Positions 7,731 to 16,255 of a DNA stretch of 64,000 nucleotides are shown here, in pieces. The notes under the pieces were generated by a model. That model was given only the letters and a program-made list of their open reading frames with translations. It did not search any database and had not been told where the DNA came from. A program made the translations under genes and the position numbers. Every line of letters begins with the position of its first letter. The stretch's first letter is position 1. The stretch is from CAVTGO01 sp963734275 (GTDB lineage: Bacteria > Actinomycetota > UBA4738 > HRBIN12), in the NCBI GenBank assembly GCA_963734275.1, contig CAVTGO010000002.1:62001-126000 (forward strand), given 5' to 3'.

Positions 7731-9971
7731 CTAGTCGAACAGGGCGTCGAACGCCTTCAGCGTGTCGCCCAACCGATCGGCCACGGTCGTCGCGAGCCAT
7801 CGGTGGACCGCGGCGGCGAGCTCGGGTTCCGCGGTCTCCAACCGGTCGAGCGAGGCCCTGCTGAGCCGAAGGACCACGCTCGGCGTCTCGGCCACCACGT
7901 CCGCCGTGCGCGGGACGCCCGTGTACATCGCCACCTCTCCGACCACCACACCAGGCCGGATCGTTCGCAGACGCATCCGAGTCCCCGCCGCCGTCACCGT
8001 CTCCACGCTCAGCCGGCCCGACTCGAGCACGAACACGTCGCCGGGTCGCTCGTCCTGGCGGATCAGCACGGTCCCTTCGGGGAGCGGAACGCGCTCGAGG
8101 TACGGCAACAGGCCGGGCGGCATGCCGGCGAGCGCCTCGCCTCCGTCCGGGGAGGTCAGCGGGGCGGCGGCGTCGGCGGCGGCGTCGTCGGCGGCACCCG
8201 TGAGCAGACCGTCCTCGGCACGCTGCAACCCGCGGTCCAGGTCCGGCTCGAACCGGACGACGCCCTCGGACGCCGCGACCCCGCCGCGCTCGAGCTGCCT
8301 TCGAACCGGGTCGGACGCGCCGGTGAACACGATCTCGATCCCGTTGGCCTCCGCGAGATGGATCACCTTCACGAAGGCCACCACCGCCGAGGAGTCCACG
8401 CCCGTCACCCGACGCAGGTCGATCACCAGGAACCGCGGCGCTCCTTCTTCCACGCGCTTTCGGATCCGCTCGAGCAGGCCGCTCGAGGTCCCGAAGAAGA
8501 CGAACCCGTGCACACGCAGGATCTGGACGCGTGCACCCAGCGTCTTCAGCGCCGCCCGCTCGCCCTGGGGACGATCGACGTTGCTGTGGTAGGTGTCCCC
8601 GAACTCGACCTCACGCACCAGATCGATCCGGCCGTAGCTGATCGCGAACAGGACGACCGCGAGCACCAGGCCGATCACCACGCCGGGCAGGAACCCCCGC
8701 GCGATGATCGTCGCGAGGATCAGCAGGACGATCACGTACTCGACCTTCGGCAGGGTCCGCCGCTTGTCCCACACCCACTCGACGATGAAGGCCAGGCCGA
8801 GGAACACCAGCACGCCACCGACGATGATCCGTGGGATCAACTCCACGATGGTCGCGCCGAACACGATCGCGGCGAGCGGGACGAGCATGGCGACGAGTCC
8901 GGCGAACCGGGCGTTGACGCGCATGCGATCCGCGAGCGCGCTCAGGCTGAGCGCGTGGTAACCGGGGATGCCGCCGAGGGCACCGGAGACGACGTTGAGC
9001 ACACCTGAGTCGCGGAGCTCCTCGTTCGTGTCGAGGTCCCGCCCCAGGACGACCTCGGTGCCGCTCACGTTGAACAGCATCGCGAGGACCGCGACGAACA
9101 CCGCGGTGGCGATACCCGCCCACTGCCCGAGCACGGCGCCCCAGTCGGCGCCCGTGAGTGCGCGGACCGTCCACGGCTGCCACAGTCCAACCGACTCGAA
9201 CGGCCCGAGAAGCCAGCGGCCATCCCTCGCCTCCTCGAGCGTCGAACCGGTGACGAGCACGCCGACCACGAACAACAGGAGTCCGACCGCGAGGATGATC
9301 GGGATCACGAGCGGACGTCTCACGAGCCGGGTGGCGATCAGCAGGATCACGCCGAAGATGAATGCAGGGACCCAGCGGACCAGCTCGTGCTCGCGCAACA
9401 GGCCCTCGATCGTGCGCAGGGCCGGCGCGACGCCCGAGGCGACGTAGATACCGCCCTTGAGGAGCAGCCATCCCGTGCCGGCGAGGAAGCCGCCGACGAC
9501 CGGATACGGGACGAAGCGGACGACGTTGCCCAGCCGGAACGTTCCGAGCACCAAGAAGACGACACCGCAGAGGATCGTCACGACCATGGTCGCGGCGATG
9601 ACGGCCAGGAAGGGATCGGGCCTCTCGATGGAGGCCGAGCCCGCGGTCGCTCCCGACGTCGTGGCGACCTGCACGAGCGCCGCGGCCTTCGCCGCGGCGG
9701 CTCCGGCGACGCCGGCGAGCACGGCCGTGGCCGCGTCCTGCACGCTGCCGACCACGCCGCGGGAGCCCGCCCTCCAGGCAAGGATCCCGAGCGTCAGCGC
9801 GGCGGCCACGAGGTACAGGCCGATGCCGTCGGCCAGGTGGGTCACGAGCCTGCCGCCGAACACGAAGGCGGCGAACGCGACCGCAAGGACCAACTCGACC
9901 GTTCCGATGATCAGGCCGGCCGCGACCGAGGCCAGCAACCCCACCGATCGTCGCGCTTCGGACACGTCCAT
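7731..9971 (-). CDS. SulP-type anion transporter with STAS and cyclic-nucleotide-binding domains (copy 1)
   Basis: 746 residues from ATG 9971 (AGGGGGG just upstream); a longer frame to 10061 overlaps the upstream gene and is less likely. The N-terminal ~450 residues are a multi-helix SulP/SLC26 core, followed by a STAS domain (FGTSSGLLERI, FLVIDLRRVTGVDSSA) and a C-terminal cNMP-binding domain. The phosphate-binding cassette is recognisable (GEVAMYTGVPRTADV) and keeps the Glu and Arg that contact cyclic nucleotide. Family role: uptake of sulfate, bicarbonate or other anions; here probably gated by cAMP/cGMP. Lies 20 nt downstream of its tandem copy. The central 1,059 bp matches that copy base for base. 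Confidence 0.9.
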   Translation of the reverse strand: MDVSEARRSVGLLASVAAGLIIGTVELVLAVAFAAFVFGGRLVTHLADGIGLYLVAAALTLGILAWRAGSRGVVGSVQDAATAVLAGVAGAAAAKAAALVQVATTSGATAGSASIERPDPFLAVIAATMVVTILCGVVFLVLGTFRLGNVVRFVPYPVVGGFLAGTGWLLLKGGIYVASGVAPALRTIEGLLREHELVRWVPAFIFGVILLIATRLVRRPLVIPIILAVGLLLFVVGVLVTGSTLEEARDGRWLLGPFESVGLWQPWTVRALTGADWGAVLGQWAGIATAVFVAVLAMLFNVSGTEVVLGRDLDTNEELRDSGVLNVVSGALGGIPGYHALSLSALADRMRVNARFAGLVAMLVPLAAIVFGATIVELIPRIIVGGVLVFLGLAFIVEWVWDKRRTLPKVEYVIVLLILATIIARGFLPGVVIGLVLAVVLFAISYGRIDLVREVEFGDTYHSNVDRPQGERAALKTLGARVQILRVHGFVFFGTSSGLLERIRKRVEEGAPRFLVIDLRRVTGVDSSAVVAFVKVIHLAEANGIEIVFTGASDPVRRQLERGGVAASEGVVRFEPDLDRGLQRAEDGLLTGAADDAAADAAAPLTSPDGGEALAGMPPGLLPYLERVPLPEGTVLIRQDERPGDVFVLESGRLSVETVTAAGTRMRLRTIRPGVVVGEVAMYTGVPRTADVVAETPSVVLRLSRASLDRLETAEPELAAAVHRWLATTVADRLGDTLKAFDALFD
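8055..9113. repeat. 1,059-bp block identical to 10316-11374 (offset 2,261)
   Basis: I compared the two blocks line by line and found no mismatch, silent sites included. The first differences are just outside it: base 9114 is A here and C at 11375, and the sequence left of 8055 diverges. It covers the last membrane helices, the STAS domain and the linker. The flanks of the two genes differ clearly, which is the pattern of gene conversion. Confidence 0.85.
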
Positions 9972-9991
9972 CCCCCCTGCCGGGCCCCGGT

Positions 9992-12178
9992 CTAGTCGAG
10001 TAGTGCGTCGAACGCTCGCAAGGAGTCGCTCAGACGCTCCGACAGCGTCGTCGCGAGCCACCGGTGCACGCGTGCGGCCAACTCCGGCTCGGAGTTCTCC
10101 ATCCGCTCCATCGATGCCCTGCTGAGCCGGAGGACCACGCTCGGCGTCTCGGCCACCACGTCCGCCGTGCGCGGGACGCCCGTGTAGACCGCCACCTCTC
10201 CGACCACCACACCCGGGCGGATCGTGCCGAGTCGCATCCGCGTGCCTTCGGGCGCCACGACCTCCACCACGAGTCGGCCGGCCTCGAGGACGAACACGTC
10301 GCTCGACGGGTCACTCTGGCGGATCAGCACGGTCCCTTCGGGGAGCGGAACGCGCTCGAGGTACGGCAACAGGCCGGGCGGCATGCCGGCGAGCGCCTCG
10401 CCTCCGTCCGGGGAGGTCAGCGGGGCGGCGGCGTCGGCGGCGGCGTCGTCGGCGGCACCCGTGAGCAGACCGTCCTCGGCACGCTGCAACCCGCGGTCCA
10501 GGTCCGGCTCGAACCGGACGACGCCCTCGGACGCCGCGACCCCGCCGCGCTCGAGCTGCCTTCGAACCGGGTCGGACGCGCCGGTGAACACGATCTCGAT
10601 CCCGTTGGCCTCCGCGAGATGGATCACCTTCACGAAGGCCACCACCGCCGAGGAGTCCACGCCCGTCACCCGACGCAGGTCGATCACCAGGAACCGCGGC
10701 GCTCCTTCTTCCACGCGCTTTCGGATCCGCTCGAGCAGGCCGCTCGAGGTCCCGAAGAAGACGAACCCGTGCACACGCAGGATCTGGACGCGTGCACCCA
10801 GCGTCTTCAGCGCCGCCCGCTCGCCCTGGGGACGATCGACGTTGCTGTGGTAGGTGTCCCCGAACTCGACCTCACGCACCAGATCGATCCGGCCGTAGCT
10901 GATCGCGAACAGGACGACCGCGAGCACCAGGCCGATCACCACGCCGGGCAGGAACCCCCGCGCGATGATCGTCGCGAGGATCAGCAGGACGATCACGTAC
11001 TCGACCTTCGGCAGGGTCCGCCGCTTGTCCCACACCCACTCGACGATGAAGGCCAGGCCGAGGAACACCAGCACGCCACCGACGATGATCCGTGGGATCA
11101 ACTCCACGATGGTCGCGCCGAACACGATCGCGGCGAGCGGGACGAGCATGGCGACGAGTCCGGCGAACCGGGCGTTGACGCGCATGCGATCCGCGAGCGC
11201 GCTCAGGCTGAGCGCGTGGTAACCGGGGATGCCGCCGAGGGCACCGGAGACGACGTTGAGCACACCTGAGTCGCGGAGCTCCTCGTTCGTGTCGAGGTCC
11301 CGCCCCAGGACGACCTCGGTGCCGCTCACGTTGAACAGCATCGCGAGGACCGCGACGAACACCGCGGTGGCGATCCCCGCCCACTGCCCGAGCACGGCCA
11401 ACCAGTCGGCGCCCGTGATGGCGCGCGCCACCCACGGCTCCCAGAACGACGAACCGGCGTCCAACGGCCCGAGGAGCCACCGTCCCGCCTTGGCCTCCTC
11501 GAGCGACGACCCCGTCACGAGCATCCCCACGAGGAACCCCGCCAACCCGACCGCGAGCAGGATCGGGACCACGAATGGCCTCTTCACGATCCGGGTCGCG
11601 AGGAGCAGGAGCATCCCGAACGCGAACGCCGGCACCCAGCGCAGCAGCACCTGCTCGCCCGTCAGGTCGCCGATCGCGCTCAAGGCCGGCAGCTCGCCCG
11701 ATGCGACGTAGATGCCGCCCTTGAGGAGCAGCCATCCCGTGCCGGCGAGGAAGCCGCCGACGACCGGATGCGGGATGAAGCGGACCACGTTCCCCCGCTT
11801 GGACATCCCGAGCGCCAGGAGCACGACGCCGGTCACGACCGTCACGACCATGGTCGCCGCGATGACGGTGAGGAATGCCCGGTCGGGCCCCCCGTACGTA
11901 TCCAATGCCGTGGTCGCGGCGACGATGGCGAGCACGGCCGTGGCCGCATCCTGCACGCCGCCGACCACGCCGCGGGAGCCCGCCCTCCACGCGAAGATCC
12001 CGAGGGTCAGCGCGGCCGCCGCGAGGTACAGGCCGATGCCGTCGGCCAGGTGGCTCACGAGCAAGCCGCCGAAGACGAAGGCGGCGAACGCGCATACGAG
12101 GACCACCTCGACCGCGCCGATCATCAGGCCGGCCGCGACCGTGGCCAGCAAGCCGCCAGATCGTCGCTGCTCGGACAC
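9992..12178 (-). CDS. SulP-type anion transporter with STAS and cyclic-nucleotide-binding domains (copy 2)
   Basis: 728 residues from GTG 12178 behind GGAGGGGAGGGG; the frame continues to 12295 without a better start. Same architecture as copy 1: SulP membrane core, STAS with VTGVDSSA, and a cNMP-binding tail with GEVAVYTGVPRTADV. The N-terminal membrane half and the last ~100 residues differ from copy 1 at many positions, while the middle is identical. The copies may move different anions or bind different nucleotides, because the divergent parts are those that set specificity. First gene of the leftward tandem. Confidence 0.9.
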   Translation of the reverse strand: MSEQRRSGGLLATVAAGLMIGAVEVVLVCAFAAFVFGGLLVSHLADGIGLYLAAAALTLGIFAWRAGSRGVVGGVQDAATAVLAIVAATTALDTYGGPDRAFLTVIAATMVVTVVTGVVLLALGMSKRGNVVRFIPHPVVGGFLAGTGWLLLKGGIYVASGELPALSAIGDLTGEQVLLRWVPAFAFGMLLLLATRIVKRPFVVPILLAVGLAGFLVGMLVTGSSLEEAKAGRWLLGPLDAGSSFWEPWVARAITGADWLAVLGQWAGIATAVFVAVLAMLFNVSGTEVVLGRDLDTNEELRDSGVLNVVSGALGGIPGYHALSLSALADRMRVNARFAGLVAMLVPLAAIVFGATIVELIPRIIVGGVLVFLGLAFIVEWVWDKRRTLPKVEYVIVLLILATIIARGFLPGVVIGLVLAVVLFAISYGRIDLVREVEFGDTYHSNVDRPQGERAALKTLGARVQILRVHGFVFFGTSSGLLERIRKRVEEGAPRFLVIDLRRVTGVDSSAVVAFVKVIHLAEANGIEIVFTGASDPVRRQLERGGVAASEGVVRFEPDLDRGLQRAEDGLLTGAADDAAADAAAPLTSPDGGEALAGMPPGLLPYLERVPLPEGTVLIRQSDPSSDVFVLEAGRLVVEVVAPEGTRMRLGTIRPGVVVGEVAVYTGVPRTADVVAETPSVVLRLSRASMERMENSEPELAARVHRWLATTLSERLSDSLRAFDALLD
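10316..11374. repeat. 1,059-bp block identical to 8055-9113
   Basis: Partner of the block at 8055-9113 inside the second SulP gene. The identity is abrupt at both ends, so a recent conversion event, or an assembly collapse, is more likely than slow divergence of a simple duplication. Confidence 0.85.
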
Positions 12179-12324
12179 GCCCCTCCCCTCCGCAACGCCC
12201 CCTCGTGAGAGGAGGACTCTATGCGCACGGCGGCGGGTCGCGCACAGCGATCGCTGGCCTGGATGTCGCTGGACCGATCGTGGTGAGGATGCCACGCAAA
12301 CACGCGGTCGCGTGTCCTAGTCGC

Positions 12325-12632
12325 ATGAGCCAGGAAGGGAAGACGATAGCGGCGTCCATGGAGCCTCTCGAGGCAGGCAATCAGAGCCGGCTCGCCGAGA
12401 TCTACGTCCGGCACGCGCCGGACGGGATCCGCCTCGCCTATCTCCTCACCGGCGACCAGGCGTTGGCGGAGGACCTGGTGCACGAGGCGTCCCTGCGGTT
12501 CGTGGGTCGTCTCCACTTCGTCCGGGATCCCGAGGCATTCGAGGCATACCTGCGTCGCACGATCGTGAACCTCTCGAAGAACCACTTCCGGCGCAGAGCC
12601 ATCGAGCGTTCCTACCTCGCCCGCCAGGCGCC
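12325..12632 (+). pseudogene. ECF sigma factor, truncated after region 2
   Basis: From ATG 12325 the frame gives an ECF region 2 (DGIRLAYLLTGDQALAEDLV, FEAYLRRTIVNLSKNHFRRR) very close to the intact sigma factor at 35920. It matches up to the ...LARQAP / ...LEREAP point and then collapses into Arg/Ser-rich nonsense; region 4 is absent. The following bases, in another frame, code for the tail of a hydrolase, so a deletion joined two genes near 12632. Confidence 0.75.
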
Positions 12633-13007
12633 GCCGAACTCGACGCGCTGCCCGCGAACGCGTTCGCGCCGTTCACGAAGCAGACGTGGAACGACTACTG
12701 GTGGCTCGACATGTGCCTGGGATGGCCGGCGCCCGATCGGTTCGAGCCGGCCGTGCCCGAGGGCGCGATCTTCGTCGGGATCCCGGCCCTGATCCTGGCC
12801 GGAGACCTGGACACGGTCGTGTCGACAGAGATCTCGAGAGCCCTGGTGGAGTGGTTCCCGGACGCCACCTTCCTGCTCGTCCGGGGGGCCGGCCACATCA
12901 CGATCGAGAGCAGCACCTGCGCCGGCGAGATCGTGACGACCTTCTTCGACACGCTCGACGTCGGCGACACGACCTGCGCCGGCCCCCAGCCGCAGTTCGA
13001 GCGGTAA
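12633..13007 (+). pseudogene. C-terminal fragment of an alpha/beta hydrolase (TAP-like C-terminal domain)
   Basis: The frame starting in the deletion joint reads ELDALPANAFAPFTKQTWN, a CLGWP motif, then IPALILAGDLDTVVS and a catalytic-type His in LLVRGAGHITIESSTC, ending at TAA 13007. This is the last third of tripeptidyl-aminopeptidase-like hydrolases (CLGWP and GDLD..V are typical). The nucleophile half is gone, so it cannot be active. An internal ATG at 12711 exists but would make only 98 residues. Confidence 0.65.
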
Positions 13008-13115
13008 GCCCAAGGCTGGAGCGCTCCTACACGTTCGGCAGACGCCGTTCGTTGACCTTTCGAGATGTGGGATGTAGGAAGCACGACGGGGAGAGCCGAC
13101 GCCGGCGAGGTGGGC

Positions 13116-13604
13116 ATGAGCGGCCGAACACCGGCGTCGTTCGAGGAGTTCTTCGAGGACGAGCGGGTCCGCCTGCACCGGGTCCTGTTCGCGATCACCG
13201 GGAGCCGGCACGAGGCCGAGGACATCTCCCAGGACGCCTTCCTGCGCGTGTGGGAGCGCTGGGACCGTGTCGCCGCGATGGACGAACCCGTCGGCTACCT
13301 GCATAGGGTCGCCATGAACGTGTTCCGCGACCGCCGCCGTCGTCTGACGCTGGGGATCAAGCGGGCCGCCCGTCTGGCGCCACCGCCCGACCAGCTCGAG
13401 GCGGTCGAGGCTCGATCGGTCGCGTCCGGCGTCCTCGCCCGGCTCACCCCGAGGCAGCGGGCCGCGATCGTGCTGACCGAGGCACTCGGCTACTCGGCGG
13501 AGGAGGCGGGCGGGCTCCTCGGCATCAAGGGCTCGACGGTGCGCGCGCTCACCTTCCAGGCGCGCTCGACGGTGAAGGACTCGATGGAGAAGATCGATGG
13601 CTGA
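13116..13604 (+). CDS. ECF sigma factor (SigE-like actinobacterial family)
   Basis: 162 residues. ATG 13116 has GGCGAGGTGG upstream and is preferred to the in-frame start at 13065. Region 2: FEEFFEDERVRLHRVLFAI, DISQDAFLRVWERWDRV. Region 4: LTPRQRAAIVLTEALGYSAEE followed by the LLGIKGSTVRALTFQAR helix-turn-helix. The last 8 bases (ATGGCTGA) overlap the start of the next gene, a membrane beta-propeller, pointing to coupled sigma and anti-sigma production. Confidence 0.88.
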   Translation: MSGRTPASFEEFFEDERVRLHRVLFAITGSRHEAEDISQDAFLRVWERWDRVAAMDEPVGYLHRVAMNVFRDRRRRLTLGIKRAARLAPPPDQLEAVEARSVASGVLARLTPRQRAAIVLTEALGYSAEEAGGLLGIKGSTVRALTFQARSTVKDSMEKIDG

Positions 13605-14709
13605 CCTGAAGACGCTCGTCGAACGAGAGATGGACCGGGCCGGCTCCCCCTCGTACGCGTTCGAGGACCTCGCCGGTCTCCGTGACCGCAAGCGTCGGAC
13701 CAAGCAGATCTCGGCGGCCGTCGTGGCACTGGGGTTGGTCGTCGGGCTCGCGCTCCTCGGCTCGAGCATCCTGCGCAGCTCGCCGGCGCCTCGCCCCGGT
13801 GAGGAGGACACCCCACCGCTCTCGACCAACGGCCGGATCGTGGTCTCGCAGGCCAAGGCCGGCATCTGGATCCTCGATCCACGAGACCATGCGGGCCAGC
13901 CGGAGCTCCTCGTCGACGACCCGGGTCTGCCGAACGTCGGCCTCGCCTTCTCACCCGACGGGACGCGCCTCGCGTACGCGGTCTCCGAGCCCGAAAAAGA
14001 AGACCGATCGTCCCTCGGCGTGTGGATCCTCGATCTCGAGACGGGCGCCTCGGAGCAGATCGCGACGTGCGCACCTCTCGGCTGCCCTCGCCTGATCGAC
14101 TGGTCGCCGGACGGGTCACAGCTGGCCGTCACCGACGACGATGGCCTGTTCCTGATGGATCTGGACGGGAACCGCGGGGAGACCCTGGCGTTCTTCGACG
14201 GCCAGCTCGGACAGCCGTCGTGGTCGCCGGACGGTTCGGGGATCGCCTTCTCGGTCCGTATGGGCGGATTCCCCGACTACGGACCCTCCCAGCTGTACAC
14301 GATCGCTCCCGACGGCTCCGGCCTCACCCTCGTGCTCGAGCGACGCTGGAACGGCGTGATGGATCCGGCGTGGTCCCCCGACGGCACGCGGATCGCGTAC
14401 TGGGACTGGGGAACCGACGAGGCGTACGTCCCCGAGACCGCGACCGAGGAGGCGTGGCCCAAGATCTGGGTCGTCGACGCGGACGGCTCGAACTCGACTG
14501 CGCTCTACGTCGACCGATCCGGCACCGGGCCCGGATCGAACTTCGGCGGCGTCAGCTGGTCGCCCGACGGAGCGCAGATCGCGTTCGTCCTGGGCTACGA
14601 GTTCCACATCATGGACGCGGACGGGAGCGATCTGCGGTCCGCCGCATTCCCCAAGCACGCCGCGTTCGCCTACCGGCCCGCGTGGCAACCGATCCCCGAA
14701 GACGCTTGA
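13597..14709 (+). CDS. Single-pass membrane protein with PD40/TolB-like beta-propeller (putative anti-sigma sensor)
   Basis: 370 residues. A short cytoplasmic segment (YAFEDLAGLRDRKRRTK), one membrane helix (about residues 44-62, AAVVALGLVVGLALLG) and a long outer domain with repeated FSPDGTRLAYA / WSPDGS blades. Propellers of this type bind ligands or partner proteins. The overlap with the sigma gene and the motif before the helix, shared with the partners at 26183, 42244 and 48398, make it a likely membrane anti-sigma factor, but it has no classical ZAS or RskA domain. The function is inferred from context. Confidence 0.75.
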   Translation: MADLKTLVEREMDRAGSPSYAFEDLAGLRDRKRRTKQISAAVVALGLVVGLALLGSSILRSSPAPRPGEEDTPPLSTNGRIVVSQAKAGIWILDPRDHAGQPELLVDDPGLPNVGLAFSPDGTRLAYAVSEPEKEDRSSLGVWILDLETGASEQIATCAPLGCPRLIDWSPDGSQLAVTDDDGLFLMDLDGNRGETLAFFDGQLGQPSWSPDGSGIAFSVRMGGFPDYGPSQLYTIAPDGSGLTLVLERRWNGVMDPAWSPDGTRIAYWDWGTDEAYVPETATEEAWPKIWVVDADGSNSTALYVDRSGTGPGSNFGGVSWSPDGAQIAFVLGYEFHIMDADGSDLRSAAFPKHAAFAYRPAWQPIPEDA

Positions 14710-14757
14710 GCGATGGGACGGCCCGATCGTGACGATCCACCCGCCGGCGCCAACACC

Positions 14758-15009
14758 TCAGCGGGCGTGCTGGTCCAGGTGCGTGTCGAGCCGTGCGGCA
14801 AGACCGTCGAACCGCGCTTCCAACGCGTCGAAGCGCGCGTCGACCCGCGCGAAACCCGCGTCCATCCGCGAATCCATCCGTCCCGCCAGCGCGTCGATCC
14901 TCGACCCGAGATAGAACAACGTCCCGAGAGATGTGGCGGCCAGCAGGCCGATCGCGGTCCAGATCGCGGCTTCCATCCTGGCTGCGAGATTAGCACCAGC
15001 CACTGACAT
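14758..15009 (-). CDS. Small membrane protein with C-terminal coiled coil
   Basis: 83 residues: one N-terminal membrane helix (AIWTAIGLLAATSLGTLFYL), then about 45 residues of regular 7-residue repeats (RIDALAG, RFDALEA, RFDGLAA pattern) ending HLDQHAR. Antisense to nothing and free of other genes. ATG 15009 is the first start; ATG 14976 would also keep the helix. The Shine-Dalgarno is weak. No known role. Confidence 0.6.
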   Translation of the reverse strand: MSVAGANLAARMEAAIWTAIGLLAATSLGTLFYLGSRIDALAGRMDSRMDAGFARVDARFDALEARFDGLAARLDTHLDQHAR

Positions 15010-15181
15010 CCTTGTTGCGGCCTGACCGGGGATCGGTATCAGCGCCTGAGGAGCGAAGTCAGCCGCTCAACCATCGCGTGTTGCCCGCTCCGCCCACCTT
15101 CTGACAGACTCTTTTCGGCGCTCGGAGACCGCTCCCCGCGCACCTGCGGGACCCATCGAGGCACTCGAGGCAGGAGGCCCG

Positions 15182-16255
15182 ATGCCGGATCGGTTCGGAC
15201 ACATCCTCATCGTGGACGACGATCCGCTGAACCGGGCCCTCCTTGAGAAGAGCCTTTCGAACGACGGGCATCGGACATCCGCGGTCGACAACGGCTTCGC
15301 CGCGTTCGACGCGATCGGTGCCGAGCGACCCGACGTGGTCCTGCTCGACGTCGAGATGCCCGGCCTCGACGGGATCGAGGTGCTCGAGCGGCTCAAGGCG
15401 GACGCCGGCCTCCGCGACATCCCCGTGATCATGATCTCGGGCATCGAGGACACCGAGGCGATCGTCCGCTGTATCGAGGCCGGCGCCGAGGACCTCCTGC
15501 CCAAGCCGTTCGACCCGGTGATCCTCCGCGCCCGGGTCGAGGCCGGGCTGAACCGTACGCGCCTGCGCGAGCTGGAGCAGGAGCGCATGCGGAACGTGTT
15601 CACGCGGTTCCTGCCGGAGCCGATCGCGGCGGAGATGCTCGCGCGGAGCGACGGCGTGGCGGCGATCCGTGCGGTGCGGCTGTGGGCGACCGTGATGTTC
15701 GTCGACCTGCGCGGCTTCACCACGTTCGCCGAGTCCCAGCCGGTGGAGCGGGTGATCGGCGTGCTCGGCCGCTACCAGGAGACGATGGGAGGCGCGGTCC
15801 TGGACCACGGCGGCACGGTCGTCGACTACCTCGGCGACGGGTTGATGGCGGTGTTCGGCGCGCCGATCGAGGGCGTGGACCACGCCGACCGCGCGGTGGC
15901 CGCCGCCCGCGAGATGACCACGACCCGACTCGCGGACTTCAACGGGTGGCTGGAGGCCGAGGGCATCGCCGACGGCTTCCGCATGGGGATCGGCCTCAAC
16001 TCGGGGCGGGTCATGTCGGGCACGCTGGGCTCGGAGCGCCGCATCGATTACGCGGTGATCGGCGACACCGTGAACACCGCCGCGCGGATCGAGCAGCTCA
16101 CGAAGCAGACCGGCCACGCGGTCCTCATCGCCGACCAGACCCGCACGAACATGACGGCCGCGACCGAGGACCTGGTCTTCGTGGACGAGTTCGAGATGCG
16201 CGGCAAGCAGTCGCGGATCAAGCTCTGGACCACGCCCGAGGGCCAGGTCACGTGA
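15182..16255 (+). CDS. Response regulator with class III cyclase output
   Basis: 357 residues. Receiver domain 1-125 with ILIVDDDPLNR, phospho-Asp in VVLLDVEMPGLDG and Lys in LLPKPFD; then a class III cyclase domain with metal aspartates in FVDLRGFTTF and YLGDGLMAVFGAP and the Asn/Arg of VIGDTVNTAARIEQ. Should make cAMP or cGMP when phosphorylated. Its stop overlaps the GTG of the hybrid kinase gene (GTGA, 4 nt), so the kinase/HPt relay downstream is the obvious partner. Confidence 0.92.
   Translation: MPDRFGHILIVDDDPLNRALLEKSLSNDGHRTSAVDNGFAAFDAIGAERPDVVLLDVEMPGLDGIEVLERLKADAGLRDIPVIMISGIEDTEAIVRCIEAGAEDLLPKPFDPVILRARVEAGLNRTRLRELEQERMRNVFTRFLPEPIAAEMLARSDGVAAIRAVRLWATVMFVDLRGFTTFAESQPVERVIGVLGRYQETMGGAVLDHGGTVVDYLGDGLMAVFGAPIEGVDHADRAVAAAREMTTTRLADFNGWLEAEGIADGFRMGIGLNSGRVMSGTLGSERRIDYAVIGDTVNTAARIEQLTKQTGHAVLIADQTRTNMTAATEDLVFVDEFEMRGKQSRIKLWTTPEGQVT

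Noticed and set aside
7668..9008. Long plus-strand frames across both SulP genes (also 10064-11269)
   Set aside because: His/Asp/Glu-rich antisense text; identical in both copies only because the DNA block is identical.
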